The position numbers and the translations under genes were made by a program. From JANSWY01 sp965243755 (lineage in GTDB: Bacteria; Bacteroidota; Bacteroidia; Cytophagales; Cyclobacteriaceae), in NCBI GenBank assembly GCA_965243755.1, contig CBDEVW010000003.1:1116001-1180000 (forward strand): a stretch of DNA of 64,000 nucleotides, read 5' to 3'. The notes below the pieces were generated by a model, which was not told the DNA's origin, did no database searches, and was given only the letters and a program-made list of their open reading frames with translations. Below, piece by piece: positions 8,775 through 17,768 of the stretch; the first letter of the stretch is position 1, and each line of letters starts with the position of its first letter.

Positions 8775-9925
8775 TTCTTCAATAATGTTACCAGTTGTTG
8801 AATTAAACCATCAATTTCTTCATAGCTGTTATAAACATGCAGACAAATTCTCAATCGTTCTTTTCCAGATTTTACTGTAGGAGCTAATATAGGACGTACA
8901 TCATAACCACTCATATTGAGCTTTTGCGCCAGCTCCCTGATCCTTTCATTCCCTGGAATAATAATCGGCTGAATTGCTGTATTGCTGTCAGGAAACATAA
9001 CGTCAGGCATATTACCAACCACTTTCTTGAATTCCTTTTTGAAGTATGCAATACGGTCATTGAGCGTATCTTGTAAATACTGATGTCTTTTCAGATAGGC
9101 GAATGACTGTTTGATAGACATTACCGAGTGTGACGGAAGTGCTGTGGTGTAAATGAATGGTCTGCCGAAATTGATCAGGTAATCAATTAGTTTCTGAGAG
9201 CCAACCACACAAGCTCCGTGAACTCCCATTGCTTTACCAAAAGTGTATACCCTGGCAAAAATCTCTTGATGAAGGTGCTCATCAATTGCAAATCCAGCAC
9301 CTCGTTCACCGATCACACCGGTACTATGAGCTTCGTCCAGGATAATATGTGCATTATATTTTTTCGCTAAGGCGACTATTCCTTTCAGAGGTGCGTAATC
9401 ACCATCCATAGAATAGACCGATTCCACGACGATAAATTTTTCTCCTTCGCTGATAAGTTTCAATCTACGCTCCAGATCACTGAGATCATTATGCGCAAAC
9501 ATGACACTATCTGCCTTGCTCAGCCAGGCTCCTTCCTTCAGGCAAACATGAGATAACTGGTCATACAAAATGGTATCCCCTTTTTGAGGCACGCTGGACA
9601 ACAAACCGAGATTGGCCTGGTAGCCAGAATTAAAAATAAGGGCTGCTTCGGCTTTGAATATTTCCGAAAGCATATTTTCAGTTTCCTCATACAGTTTTGA
9701 GTTTCCCGATAATAATCTTGAGCCTCCAGCGCCATTCATATTGGGTTGATCCAACTGATCCAATTCCAGTTTGATTAATTCACACAACGTAACATCCCTG
9801 GCGAGTCCCAGGTAGTCATTAGAAACAAAATCGATCAATCCTGTACTTTGCTTCAATTTTCTATAGTTCCCCAGTTGCTTTCGTTCCTGAAGTGCTAAAT
9901 CCAAACGGTCATCCAACCTACACAT
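8771..9925 (-). CDS. bioF: 8-amino-7-oxononanoate synthase
   Basis: BioF condenses pimeloyl-ACP (or -CoA) with L-alanine to KAPA, a PLP-dependent decarboxylative condensation of the alpha-oxoamine synthase family. The 384-residue protein shows FVSNDYLGLA (33-42), the PLP aspartate/histidine in DEAHSTGV (197-204) and the Schiff-base lysine in YTFGKAMGVHGA (Lys231). The ATG at 9925 is the only good start. It is first in bioF-bioD-bioA. No bioC or bioH is visible, so how pimeloyl thioester is made is not answered in this window. Confidence 0.96.
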   Translation of the reverse strand: MCRLDDRLDLALQERKQLGNYRKLKQSTGLIDFVSNDYLGLARDVTLCELIKLELDQLDQPNMNGAGGSRLLSGNSKLYEETENMLSEIFKAEAALIFNSGYQANLGLLSSVPQKGDTILYDQLSHVCLKEGAWLSKADSVMFAHNDLSDLERRLKLISEGEKFIVVESVYSMDGDYAPLKGIVALAKKYNAHIILDEAHSTGVIGERGAGFAIDEHLHQEIFARVYTFGKAMGVHGACVVGSQKLIDYLINFGRPFIYTTALPSHSVMSIKQSFAYLKRHQYLQDTLNDRIAYFKKEFKKVVGNMPDVMFPDSNTAIQPIIIPGNERIRELAQKLNMSGYDVRPILAPTVKSGKERLRICLHVYNSYEEIDGLIQQLVTLLKK

Positions 9926-9992
9926 ACGATAATTCGTTTCCTTTATTTGCCAGGCTGCAATTTAAGGCGCAATCGATTATATGCAATTGTTA

Positions 9993-10000
9993 TATATTTG
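9993..10000 (+). promoter_or_regulatory. Possible -7 box for the LpxR-like gene
   Basis: TATATTTG matches TAnnTTTG and ends 9 bases before the ATG at 10010, again giving a very short leader. The flanking -33 region has no clear TTTG. Confidence 0.38.
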
Positions 10001-10009
10001 AAAATTATA

Positions 10010-10978
10010 ATGAGACAATTAATAATCATTGCTTTCATATGTTTTGGTCACACACTTCTCGCTCAGGAGGCTGGTAAGCGATATACCGCAGAACTGGACC
10101 TGAATGTGGATAATGATGCTTTTTACCTGGTAAATGAAGAGGATCAGTACTACAGCAGTGGAATTTTTGCAGCCTACCGCCACCAGGTTGATACCGCAAA
10201 AAAAATATTCAAAAAACTTAATCGCAAAAATAAACTTCATCAGGTCACTCATGCCTTTCATTTTTTCCATCTGATGTATACACCATTTGATATCAAAATA
10301 AAAAATGTTGACTTACTGGACCGACCTTACGCAGGCGCATTTGGATTTGGAAAGTCTGTAACCTTTTTCACCAAAAACAACTGGGTAATTGATACCAAAT
10401 TAGATTTTGGAATCCTTGGGCCTGCAACCAAAACAGGGGAGCTACAAAACTGGTGGCACGAACGATTTAACATGAAAATCCCAAGAGGTTGGGAGCACCA
10501 AATCAATAATACACCTTATGTCAATCTCACCTCCCAAATTTCGAAATCCTTTACCCTGAGCGATTGGATTGACCTTACTTACGAAAGTGACATTGAATTA
10601 GGAACTATCTTTAATAACATACAACAGGGGGGTGTAGTCAGAATTGGGCACCTTACATCACTGAAAAAATCAGGCTATCGAAACGGAATGATGGGCATTA
10701 TCAGAAACCCGGTACAGTACAACCCTATTGAATGGTATTTTTTCTGGGGTTATTCCAAAGAGTTTGTGATTCATAACACTACCATTGATGGTAATTTCAT
10801 TGGTCCTCAAAGCCCTTATACTGAAGAATCCAATGCCTGGGTAAGTCGTAGAAAAACCGGCATTATGTTACATTGGCAAACTTTTGATGCCGGTTTGGTA
10901 TTTAACTACAATACTGCTGAGACCACTGAATCCCAGGATCACAAATTCATTAGAATCAGGTTGACCAAACGCATTTAG
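10010..10978 (+). CDS. LpxR-like lipid A deacylase (DUF2219 family)
   Basis: The ATG at 10010 is preferred over a TTG at 9947 because it opens directly into a signal peptide ending LLAQ, giving 322 residues. The mature N-terminus ELDLNVDNDAFYL followed by YYSSGIFAAYRHQ matches the LpxR family, in which the Asn-Asp pair and a following Thr/Ser bind calcium and form part of the active site. The rest alternates aromatic and polar residues as in a 12-stranded outer-membrane barrel. LpxR removes the 3'-acyloxyacyl group of lipid A at the cell surface. The gene lies between bioF and bioB on the opposite strand and overlaps the bioB stop by 4 bases. Family assignment is good; activity is inferred. 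Confidence 0.8.
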   Translation: MRQLIIIAFICFGHTLLAQEAGKRYTAELDLNVDNDAFYLVNEEDQYYSSGIFAAYRHQVDTAKKIFKKLNRKNKLHQVTHAFHFFHLMYTPFDIKIKNVDLLDRPYAGAFGFGKSVTFFTKNNWVIDTKLDFGILGPATKTGELQNWWHERFNMKIPRGWEHQINNTPYVNLTSQISKSFTLSDWIDLTYESDIELGTIFNNIQQGGVVRIGHLTSLKKSGYRNGMMGIIRNPVQYNPIEWYFFWGYSKEFVIHNTTIDGNFIGPQSPYTEESNAWVSRRKTGIMLHWQTFDAGLVFNYNTAETTESQDHKFIRIRLTKRI

Positions 10979-11970
10979 TGCTGAGGAATCTGCTCGAATT
11001 TTACGGCAGCCGCTCCTTTAAATGATTCCCGTGGTTTTAAGTTCAGGGTCTGGAATAATTCCTTGTCCTCATTCACTTCCGGATTAGGGGTAGTAAGTAA
11101 TTTATCTCCAGCAAATATGGAATTGGCTCCTGCTAAAAAGCACAAGGCCTGTTCTTCTGTGTTCATTCTTACTCTACCTGCAGAAAGCCTTACCATGGCC
11201 TTTGGCATTGTTATTCTTGCTGTGGCAATCATTCTGATCATCTCCCAAACGGAAACTCTTGGCTGTTCTTCTAATGGTGTACCTTCTACAGGAACCAGTG
11301 CATTTACCGGAACTGATTCAGGATGCTCCGCCATAGTGGCCAGGGTATGAATCATGCCTATTCTGTCCTTGTGATCTTCACCCATTCCGATGATTCCACC
11401 ACTACAAACCGAAATGTTGGCCTTTCTTACGTTATCCAAGGTATCCAGACGATCATCGTAGGTCCTTGTAGAAATGATTTCCTCGTAGTATTCATCGCTG
11501 GTATCAAGGTTGTGATTGTAAGCATACAACCCAGCGTCTTTTAACTTTTGGGCTTGCTCCTCTGACAACATACCTAAAGTACAGCAAACCTCCATACCCA
11601 TGGCGTTGACTCCCTTCACCATTTCAAGCACTTTATCGAAATCTCTGTTATCTCTTACCTCTCTCCAGGCTGCACCCATGCAGAACCTGGTGCTTCCGTT
11701 GATCTTGGCATTGTTAGCTGCTTCCAGTACCTCACCAACCTCCATTAGTTTATGGACCTTCACATCTGTATGATACCTGGCTGCCTGGGGGCAATAGGCA
11801 CAATCTTCTGGGCATCCGCCTGTTTTTACCGAAAGTAACGTGCAAACCTGTACTTCAGAAGGGTCATTATATTGTCTGTGAACGGTCGCTGCTTTATATA
11901 TCAGCTCCATGACAGGCATATTATAAATTTCAGATATTTCGTCTCGGGTCCAGTCGTTTCTAATCTCCAT
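10975..11970 (-). CDS. bioB: Biotin synthase
   Basis: BioB is a radical SAM enzyme that inserts sulfur into dethiobiotin. I choose the ATG at 11970 (331 residues) over a TTG at 11985. The radical-SAM [4Fe-4S] motif is GGCPEDCAYC (Cys53, Cys57, Cys60), with the [2Fe-2S] cluster residues in RFCMGAAWR, MEVCCTLGM and the late arginine in MVRLSAGRVRM. It is separated from bioF-bioD-bioA by the opposing LpxR-like gene, so it must have its own promoter in the short gap after the sppA terminator (11971-12002). Confidence 0.97.
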   Translation of the reverse strand: MEIRNDWTRDEISEIYNMPVMELIYKAATVHRQYNDPSEVQVCTLLSVKTGGCPEDCAYCPQAARYHTDVKVHKLMEVGEVLEAANNAKINGSTRFCMGAAWREVRDNRDFDKVLEMVKGVNAMGMEVCCTLGMLSEEQAQKLKDAGLYAYNHNLDTSDEYYEEIISTRTYDDRLDTLDNVRKANISVCSGGIIGMGEDHKDRIGMIHTLATMAEHPESVPVNALVPVEGTPLEEQPRVSVWEMIRMIATARITMPKAMVRLSAGRVRMNTEEQALCFLAGANSIFAGDKLLTTPNPEVNEDKELFQTLNLKPRESFKGAAAVKFEQIPQH

Positions 11971-12002
11971 GCTTAACAATTTCAAAATCCAGTTGCTAAT
12001 AT

Positions 12003-12036
12003 AAAAAAAGCGATAGGTTGTGAATCACGCTATCGC
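12003..12036 (-). terminator. Rho-independent terminator after sppA
   Basis: On the minus strand a 7-bp stem GCGATAG/CTATCGC, with an inner GTG/CAC extension, is followed directly by a run of T. It lies 27 bases past the sppA stop and insulates bioB. Confidence 0.85.
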
Positions 12037-12062
12037 CAATATTTTCCTGTATTATTTAAAAA

Positions 12063-13820
12063 TCAATGTATTTTCAATTCAAATGGCATCCTTGCCTGAA
12101 TGCCCTGAAGTTTTTCAAGTGATTTGATCTCGTCCAGATAAGGGGCTAACTCACCGTAGGTATCACCTTTGATTGCAATTTTGGCCTGAGTACTCATACC
12201 TGATAAAAATTGCTCAATAAATGGTTTTTGCTCCGGGTAATCCACTACTGTAAACTCCCCTTTTTCGAGCCCTGCTTTCGTTGCTGCCACTTCAATAGCG
12301 GTGTTAAGGTCTCCTAATATGTCAACCAAACCCCTCTCATGCGCTTGTTCCCCGGTCCAGACTCTGCCACTTGCCACTTTCAACATGTCTTCAGTAGACA
12401 TATTTCTGCCTTCAGCTGCTTTTGAAATAAAGGTATCATATCCCTTATTTACACTTTTTTGAATGATTTCTCTTTCTGTTTCGCTCAGAGGTCTGGTTAC
12501 GGTCATGATGTCGGAAAACTCTCCTGTTTTCACTACATCATGTGTAATTCCAAGTTTATCTTCCAGGAAATTTTCGAGGTTAAACAACATACCGAAAATA
12601 CCAATGGAACCTGTAATGGTATTTCTTTGAGCAACAATGGTATCACAAGGCATAGAAATGAAGTAGCCACCTGAAGCTGCTACGTCACCCATCGAAGCAA
12701 TGATAGGCTTTACACCTTTAGTGAGCATTACTTCTCTCCAAATAATGTCGGAAGCAGTGAGGCTGCCCCCTGGTGAGTTAACTCTTAATACAATAGCTTT
12801 TACACGGTCGTTTTCCCTTGCTTTTCTTATTTCTCTAGCAAACTTTTCTCCTGCTACATCCTCATCTCCTGATCCCATTACAATGCTACCATCAGCTACA
12901 ATAAGGGCTATTTTATTTTTATAGGACCCATCATAAACTGGAGAAGCAGTTTTTGAGTAATTGTCTAATGAAACGAAATTGATCTTCCCATCTTTTTCAA
13001 TTCCTAACTGTGATTTGATCAGTGCTTTGACCTCATCCTTGTACGCTAGCCTGGTCACCAGCCCATGCTTCACTGCATCTTCCGGCAGTCGTACCAACAT
13101 ACTATCTGAGATTTGCTGAAGTTTGTCAACATCAATCAGCCTTTCTGCGGAAACCGCCTCAATATAATTCCTGTATAAGCCATTCAAGAGTTCGGTTAAC
13201 TGAAGGCGATTGGCTTCACTAAGATCTCTTCTGATATATGGTTCCACAAAACTCTTAAACTCACCAACCCTGAAGATTTGGGGCTCAATTCCTAGTTTTT
13301 CGAAAGTCCCTTTAAAGAAGGTAACATTTGCGCTCAGGCCATTCAACTCCAAAGCACCTTCGTGATTCAGAAAAATAGAGTCTGCGACAGACGCGAGGTA
13401 ATAATCTCCTTCAGTAAGGTATTCGCCATAAGAATAAATAAATTTCCCGGATTGTTTAAAGGATATTAATGCTTCTCTAATCTCTTCCAATGAAGAATAT
13501 CCAGCAGCAAGAAACCCATGTTCCATGTAGATCCCCTTGATTTTCTCGTCGTTGGCTGCTGCGTTTAATGTTTTCAGAATGTCATATAGCCCAATTGGCT
13601 TAGGTTCATCTCCACCCAGTAATTCCTGAAACGGGTCCTCTACTACCCTTTCCTGTACTATACCTCTCAAATTTAAATGCAGAACCGAATTCTCTTTCAC
13701 TTCAAAGTCTTTCTCACCCGCCGAGGCGGCAATAAGAAACATGAAGAATAGAAAAAAGGCCAACCCGAAAAACAGGGAAACTCCGACCAATGCAGCTAAT
13801 GTATTTCTGATAAATGCCAT
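12063..13820 (-). CDS. sppA: Signal peptide peptidase SppA, 67 kDa type
   Basis: SppA degrades cleaved signal peptides in the membrane. The 585-residue length is that of the long, tandem-domain form. A single N-terminal membrane helix (about 8-33) anchors two ClpP-like domains. The Ser/Lys dyad is visible across them: general base Lys189 in RVGEFKSFVEPY (N-terminal domain) and nucleophile Ser383 in GDVAASGGYFIS (C-terminal domain), with VLRVNSPGGS lining the oxyanion hole. It is transcribed alone, divergent from folK, and ends in its own terminator. Confidence 0.96.
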   Translation of the reverse strand: MAFIRNTLAALVGVSLFFGLAFFLFFMFLIAASAGEKDFEVKENSVLHLNLRGIVQERVVEDPFQELLGGDEPKPIGLYDILKTLNAAANDEKIKGIYMEHGFLAAGYSSLEEIREALISFKQSGKFIYSYGEYLTEGDYYLASVADSIFLNHEGALELNGLSANVTFFKGTFEKLGIEPQIFRVGEFKSFVEPYIRRDLSEANRLQLTELLNGLYRNYIEAVSAERLIDVDKLQQISDSMLVRLPEDAVKHGLVTRLAYKDEVKALIKSQLGIEKDGKINFVSLDNYSKTASPVYDGSYKNKIALIVADGSIVMGSGDEDVAGEKFAREIRKARENDRVKAIVLRVNSPGGSLTASDIIWREVMLTKGVKPIIASMGDVAASGGYFISMPCDTIVAQRNTITGSIGIFGMLFNLENFLEDKLGITHDVVKTGEFSDIMTVTRPLSETEREIIQKSVNKGYDTFISKAAEGRNMSTEDMLKVASGRVWTGEQAHERGLVDILGDLNTAIEVAATKAGLEKGEFTVVDYPEQKPFIEQFLSGMSTQAKIAIKGDTYGELAPYLDEIKSLEKLQGIQARMPFELKIH

Positions 13821-13852
13821 ATATCAATTAAAAATGTTCAATTTTAACCCCA

Positions 13853-13860
13853 CAAAACTA
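13853..13860 (-). promoter_or_regulatory. Possible -7 box for sppA
   Basis: The minus strand reads TAGTTTTG, matching TAnnTTTG, 32 bases before the sppA ATG at 13820. A -33 element was not found at normal spacing. Confidence 0.33.
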
Positions 13861-13913
13861 ATTCAGTTTTTTACTATTGACTGCTAACCAATTAGAAAAG
13901 TTTAAAATTACTT

Positions 13914-14399
13914 ATGGACGGAGTTTATTTGTTGCTTGGAAGTAATCTGGGTGATAAGAGGAGTAATCTGCAAATGGCTGTGGAGGCAATCAGTGAATAT
14001 GGGGATGTGGTGAATAAATCGTCGGTATATGAAACAGCCGCCTGGGGAAAAACTGACCAACCTGGTTTTCTAAATCAGGTAATAGAAATTTCGTGTGATC
14101 TGGAACCACATGAGCTTCTCAAACGCTTACAGCAAACTGAAGTTCAACTAGGAAGACAAAGGTTTGAAAAGTGGGGTGAACGATCGATCGATATTGATAT
14201 TCTTTATTTCAACACACAAGTCATTGAATCAAAAAATCTTTGCATTCCGCATCCTGAAATTCAGCACAGAAGGTTTACTTTAGTGCCTTTGAATGAAATT
14301 GCTCCACAATTTATACATCCGGTACTTCAACAAACCCAGGTCCGGTTACTTGAATTGTGCAGCGATCAATTGGAAGTTATTCAAACACCATGGAAATAA
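13914..14399 (+). CDS. folK: 2-amino-4-hydroxy-6-hydroxymethyldihydropteridine pyrophosphokinase
   Basis: FolK transfers pyrophosphate from ATP to the pterin precursor of folate. The 161 residues match the family. Landmarks are YLLLGSNLGDK near the N-terminus (substrate loop), the W-GxxDQPxFLN-like segment AAWGKTDQPGFLNQ, and the signature RSIDIDILYF with metal-binding aspartates, followed by IPHPEIQHRRFTLVPLNEI. The last 10 bases overlap the next gene. No other folate gene is adjacent. Confidence 0.96.
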   Translation: MDGVYLLLGSNLGDKRSNLQMAVEAISEYGDVVNKSSVYETAAWGKTDQPGFLNQVIEISCDLEPHELLKRLQQTEVQLGRQRFEKWGERSIDIDILYFNTQVIESKNLCIPHPEIQHRRFTLVPLNEIAPQFIHPVLQQTQVRLLELCSDQLEVIQTPWK

Positions 14400-15151
14400 C
14401 CATAACGCTTCAGGAAGTCTTAATGCTGATTGGGGTTGGCTTCATTGCTGGCATTATTAATACATTGGCCGGCGGTGGCTCCCTTTTAACTGTCCCGCTA
14501 TTGATATTTATGGGATTGCCCGGGGGAATTGCAAATGCTACCAACAGGGTAGCCATTCTGATACAAAATATATTTGGAATTGGTGGTTTCAAATCAAAAG
14601 GTGTTTCCTCCTTTAAGTACAGTGGGTTGCTTGCGATTGCAGCGGCATCTGGTGCTGCCATAGGTGCTAAGCTGGCTGTGGACATCAGCGATGAGTTGTT
14701 CAATAAAATCCTAGCGGTGGTGATGATCATGGTAGTCATCATGACTGTTTTGAAGCCATTCGGTAAAAGCAGTGGTACTGAGGAAAACATGAGTGTCCGA
14801 AGGCAGGTCATCGGGTTTGTTGTATTCTTTTTCCTTGGAATCTATGGAGGGTTTATCCAGGCAGGGATAGGATTCCTGATAATCGCCTCACTCACTGCAA
14901 TTAACGGTTTCAGTCTTGTAAAAACGAATGCCATTAAATTATTTGTAGCATTCACCTACACGCTGATGTCAGTAATAATATTCGCTTTAGAAGGGAAAAT
15001 TGATTGGCAGTATGGCCTTACACTTTCCATTGGGAATTCTGTTGGCGCCTGGTTGAGTAGCCGGTGGTCCGTTAAAGCTGGTGATAAATATATCAGGTGG
15101 TTTTTATTTGTTGCCGTTACCGGACTGGCCATTAAATTGTGGTTCTTTTAA
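14390..15151 (+). CDS. TauE/SafE-family membrane exporter
   Basis: The ATG at 14390, inside the end of folK, gives 253 residues; the longer frame from a GTG at 14357 would add a non-hydrophobic tail and is less likely. The protein is almost entirely membrane helices arranged as two repeats, with the family signature GFIAGIINTLAGGGSLLTVPLL at the N-terminus and FFLGIYGGFIQAGIGFLII opening the second half. TauE/SafE (formerly DUF81) proteins export sulfite, sulfoacetate and related anions. The substrate here is unknown. Coupling to folK looks positional. Confidence 0.9.
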   Translation: MEITITLQEVLMLIGVGFIAGIINTLAGGGSLLTVPLLIFMGLPGGIANATNRVAILIQNIFGIGGFKSKGVSSFKYSGLLAIAAASGAAIGAKLAVDISDELFNKILAVVMIMVVIMTVLKPFGKSSGTEENMSVRRQVIGFVVFFFLGIYGGFIQAGIGFLIIASLTAINGFSLVKTNAIKLFVAFTYTLMSVIIFALEGKIDWQYGLTLSIGNSVGAWLSSRWSVKAGDKYIRWFLFVAVTGLAIKLWFF

Positions 15152-15335
15152 TTACTCATTCAGAATATCTCAATAATTTCTTCAAATATGGTTATCTGTT
15201 GCGGTGACTTTACTGAATAGATATATGGTAGTTTATGTTTGTTGTAGCATTCATGAAAAGACAAATATTCCCAAGAAAATTTCATTAGACTCCTTATTTA
15301 AATAATTTAGCTGCTTTCAAAATGCTCGTCCAAAT

Positions 15336-17768
15336 ATGAATATCAATTTCAAAGCACAAGTTCTTCCTCATCTGATTGCTGTTGGTATATTTTATGTGCT
15401 AACGATCCTATTTTTTAGCCCTGTAATTTTCGAAGGGAAAAATCTGTCGCAACATGACATTATACAACATCAGGGAGCATCCAAAGAAAGCCTGGATTAC
15501 AGGAAAGAAACTGGTCAGGAAGCACTTTGGACTAATTCAATGTTTGGTGGCATGCCAACTTATCTTCTAGGCGCTGAGTTTAGTGGGGATTTAATTAAGT
15601 ATGTTTATAAATACTCAGCCTTTGGACTTCCGCACCCTATCAGGATTGTGTTTTACTCATTCATATGTTTTTACGTACTCCTCTTATGCTTTAAAGTCAG
15701 TCCAACATTATCAATTGTCGGTTCTGTGGGATGGGGATTAAATACTTTTAATCTCATTGGACTAATGGCCGGGCACAATTCTAAAATAGCTGCAGTAGCA
15801 TTTATTCCCTTGGTAATAGCAGGAATTCATCTTGTTTTTACTAACAAAAAGTTATTGGGTTTTGCGCTAACAGCTTTCGCAACTGCACTAGAATTAAGGG
15901 TGAATCACCTCCAGATCACGTATTACTTATTGATCATAATTGGCATCTATGGCGTAGTTCAGTTAATTCATCATATCCTTGAAAAAAGGCATAAAGAGTT
16001 TTCTACAACCGTATTAGTGTTGTTTGCTGCCGCATTACTGGGTTTCATGGCAAATTTTGGCAGAATATGGACCACCTACGAATACGGTCAATATTCTACA
16101 CGTGGTAAATCTGAATTGACCGGAAAAGACCAACGGAGTACAGGTCTGGATAAGGATTATGCATTTGATTACAGTAACGGCATTACTGAACCTCTTGTAC
16201 TGTTTATTCCTAATTTTTTGGGTGGCGCAAGTAACCAGACATTGTCCCCAGATAGTGAAGTTGCAAAGGTTCTCAGATCAAATGGATACAATCGTCAGCA
16301 GGTAAAGCAGCAGATTCAGTCTGTACCAACATACTGGGGGAAACAGCGACTAAGTGCACCGTACTATGCCGGAGCAATAATGATATTCTGCATGATTGTA
16401 GGCATGTTCATGGTAGAAAAGAAGTATAAATACTGGTTGCTTGCAATCATAATATTATCAGTTATGCTTAGTTGGGGCAAAAACTTTGCGGCATTTAATT
16501 ACCTGTTATTTGATTATCTGCCTGGCTACAACAAATTCAGGTCTGTAACCTTTACAATTATCATAGCAATTTTTGGAATAAACCTTCTGGGAACCTTAGG
16601 AATCAATGAGCTATTTAAAAATGGATTTTCCAAGAGTGATCAGAAGATTCTGTTAAGATCCACTGCTATTGCCGGAGGTTTGGCGTTATTCTTTGTTCTG
16701 TTTGCTGGCATGTTCTCTTTCAATGGTTTAGTAGATGCTCAATTGCCTGACTGGTTTGTTAACGCATTAAAAAGGGATAGAGAATCGCTGCTCCGTTCTG
16801 ATGCAATCAGAGCTGTAATTCTCATCGCATTGTTTTCTGGTTTAATTTTCGGTATCATCAAAGAAAAAATTAGCAAACAAATCGGAATTGCAATTATGAT
16901 CCTGATTGTAACCGGAGATATGTGGACAGTTGGAAAACGATACCTGAAGGACTCCATTTACCAGAAAAACGTCCAGTCCAGATTTTCAAAGACTGCAGCA
17001 GACGAAAGAATATTGCAGGATAAAGATCATTTTTACCGCGTATTGAATTTGAATAATCCTTTTAATGAATCTGAAACATCCTATTACCATTCATCAATCG
17101 GTGGATATCATGGCGCTAAAATAGGTCGTTATCAGGAGCTCATTGAAAATGGTCTGCAGAATGAAATGCAGCAACTAATCTCAGATTTAAGATCTGGTAA
17201 AGATGGATTCTCCAATACCAATCTGCTCAATATGCTAAACACAAAATATGTGAAGTTTGGAAGTGAAGCCAACAATGTCCTTCAAAATAGCCAGGCATTT
17301 GGCAATGCATGGTTTGTGAAGAAAATACGTCAGGTAAACTCTGCTGATGACGAGTTAGCAGAAACCATTAATATGGCAAGTGATTCGGTGGCCGTTGTGG
17401 ATGTATCCAAATTTGATCTTAAATCTGCAACTACCGGGGCAGGATCGGTCGATCTGATCAATTACTCTCCAAATCAAATGGTGTATCGTGCTACCAGTAG
17501 TCAAGGTGGACTTGTGGTTTTCTCAGATATTTACTACCCGCAAGGATGGAAAGCTACAATTGATAATAATGAGACCACTATTATTAGGGCGAACTATGTT
17601 CTTAGAGCAGTGGAAGTCCCTGCAGGCGAACATAACATTACTTTTACATTTGAACCTAAGAGCTATCATGCAGGAAATCTCATTATGCTTATTGGGTCAA
17701 TATTAGTGCTCCTGGTATTTGTGTTTGCAATTGTGAATGAAGTGAGAACCGGTCAGAGTAAGGGTTAA
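15336..17768 (+). CDS. YfhO-family multi-pass membrane protein (GT-C-like)
   Basis: This 810-residue protein has about a dozen membrane helices with a large polar loop after the first (the region NLSQHDIIQHQGASKESLDY carries the acidic catalytic-type loop of GT-C enzymes) and a C-terminal globular part (about 560-780). The YfhO family includes a Bacillus protein implicated in lipoteichoic-acid glycosylation and many Bacteroidota proteins of unknown acceptor. The closing helix is followed by the stop at 17768, overlapping the opposing GT4 gene by 4 bases. It starts the glycan region. The 184-base gap upstream shows no clear promoter. Confidence 0.85.
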   Translation: MNINFKAQVLPHLIAVGIFYVLTILFFSPVIFEGKNLSQHDIIQHQGASKESLDYRKETGQEALWTNSMFGGMPTYLLGAEFSGDLIKYVYKYSAFGLPHPIRIVFYSFICFYVLLLCFKVSPTLSIVGSVGWGLNTFNLIGLMAGHNSKIAAVAFIPLVIAGIHLVFTNKKLLGFALTAFATALELRVNHLQITYYLLIIIGIYGVVQLIHHILEKRHKEFSTTVLVLFAAALLGFMANFGRIWTTYEYGQYSTRGKSELTGKDQRSTGLDKDYAFDYSNGITEPLVLFIPNFLGGASNQTLSPDSEVAKVLRSNGYNRQQVKQQIQSVPTYWGKQRLSAPYYAGAIMIFCMIVGMFMVEKKYKYWLLAIIILSVMLSWGKNFAAFNYLLFDYLPGYNKFRSVTFTIIIAIFGINLLGTLGINELFKNGFSKSDQKILLRSTAIAGGLALFFVLFAGMFSFNGLVDAQLPDWFVNALKRDRESLLRSDAIRAVILIALFSGLIFGIIKEKISKQIGIAIMILIVTGDMWTVGKRYLKDSIYQKNVQSRFSKTAADERILQDKDHFYRVLNLNNPFNESETSYYHSSIGGYHGAKIGRYQELIENGLQNEMQQLISDLRSGKDGFSNTNLLNMLNTKYVKFGSEANNVLQNSQAFGNAWFVKKIRQVNSADDELAETINMASDSVAVVDVSKFDLKSATTGAGSVDLINYSPNQMVYRATSSQGGLVVFSDIYYPQGWKATIDNNETTIIRANYVLRAVEVPAGEHNITFTFEPKSYHAGNLIMLIGSILVLLVFVFAIVNEVRTGQSKG

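Noticed and set aside
11063..11350. Plus-strand open frame opposite bioB
   Set aside because: It lies entirely inside bioB on the other strand with no start signal or recognisable domain.
15152..15335. Promoter or RNA in the gap before the YfhO-like gene
   Set aside because: Only AT-rich sequence was seen, with no TAnnTTTG box at a sensible distance and no stable stem.
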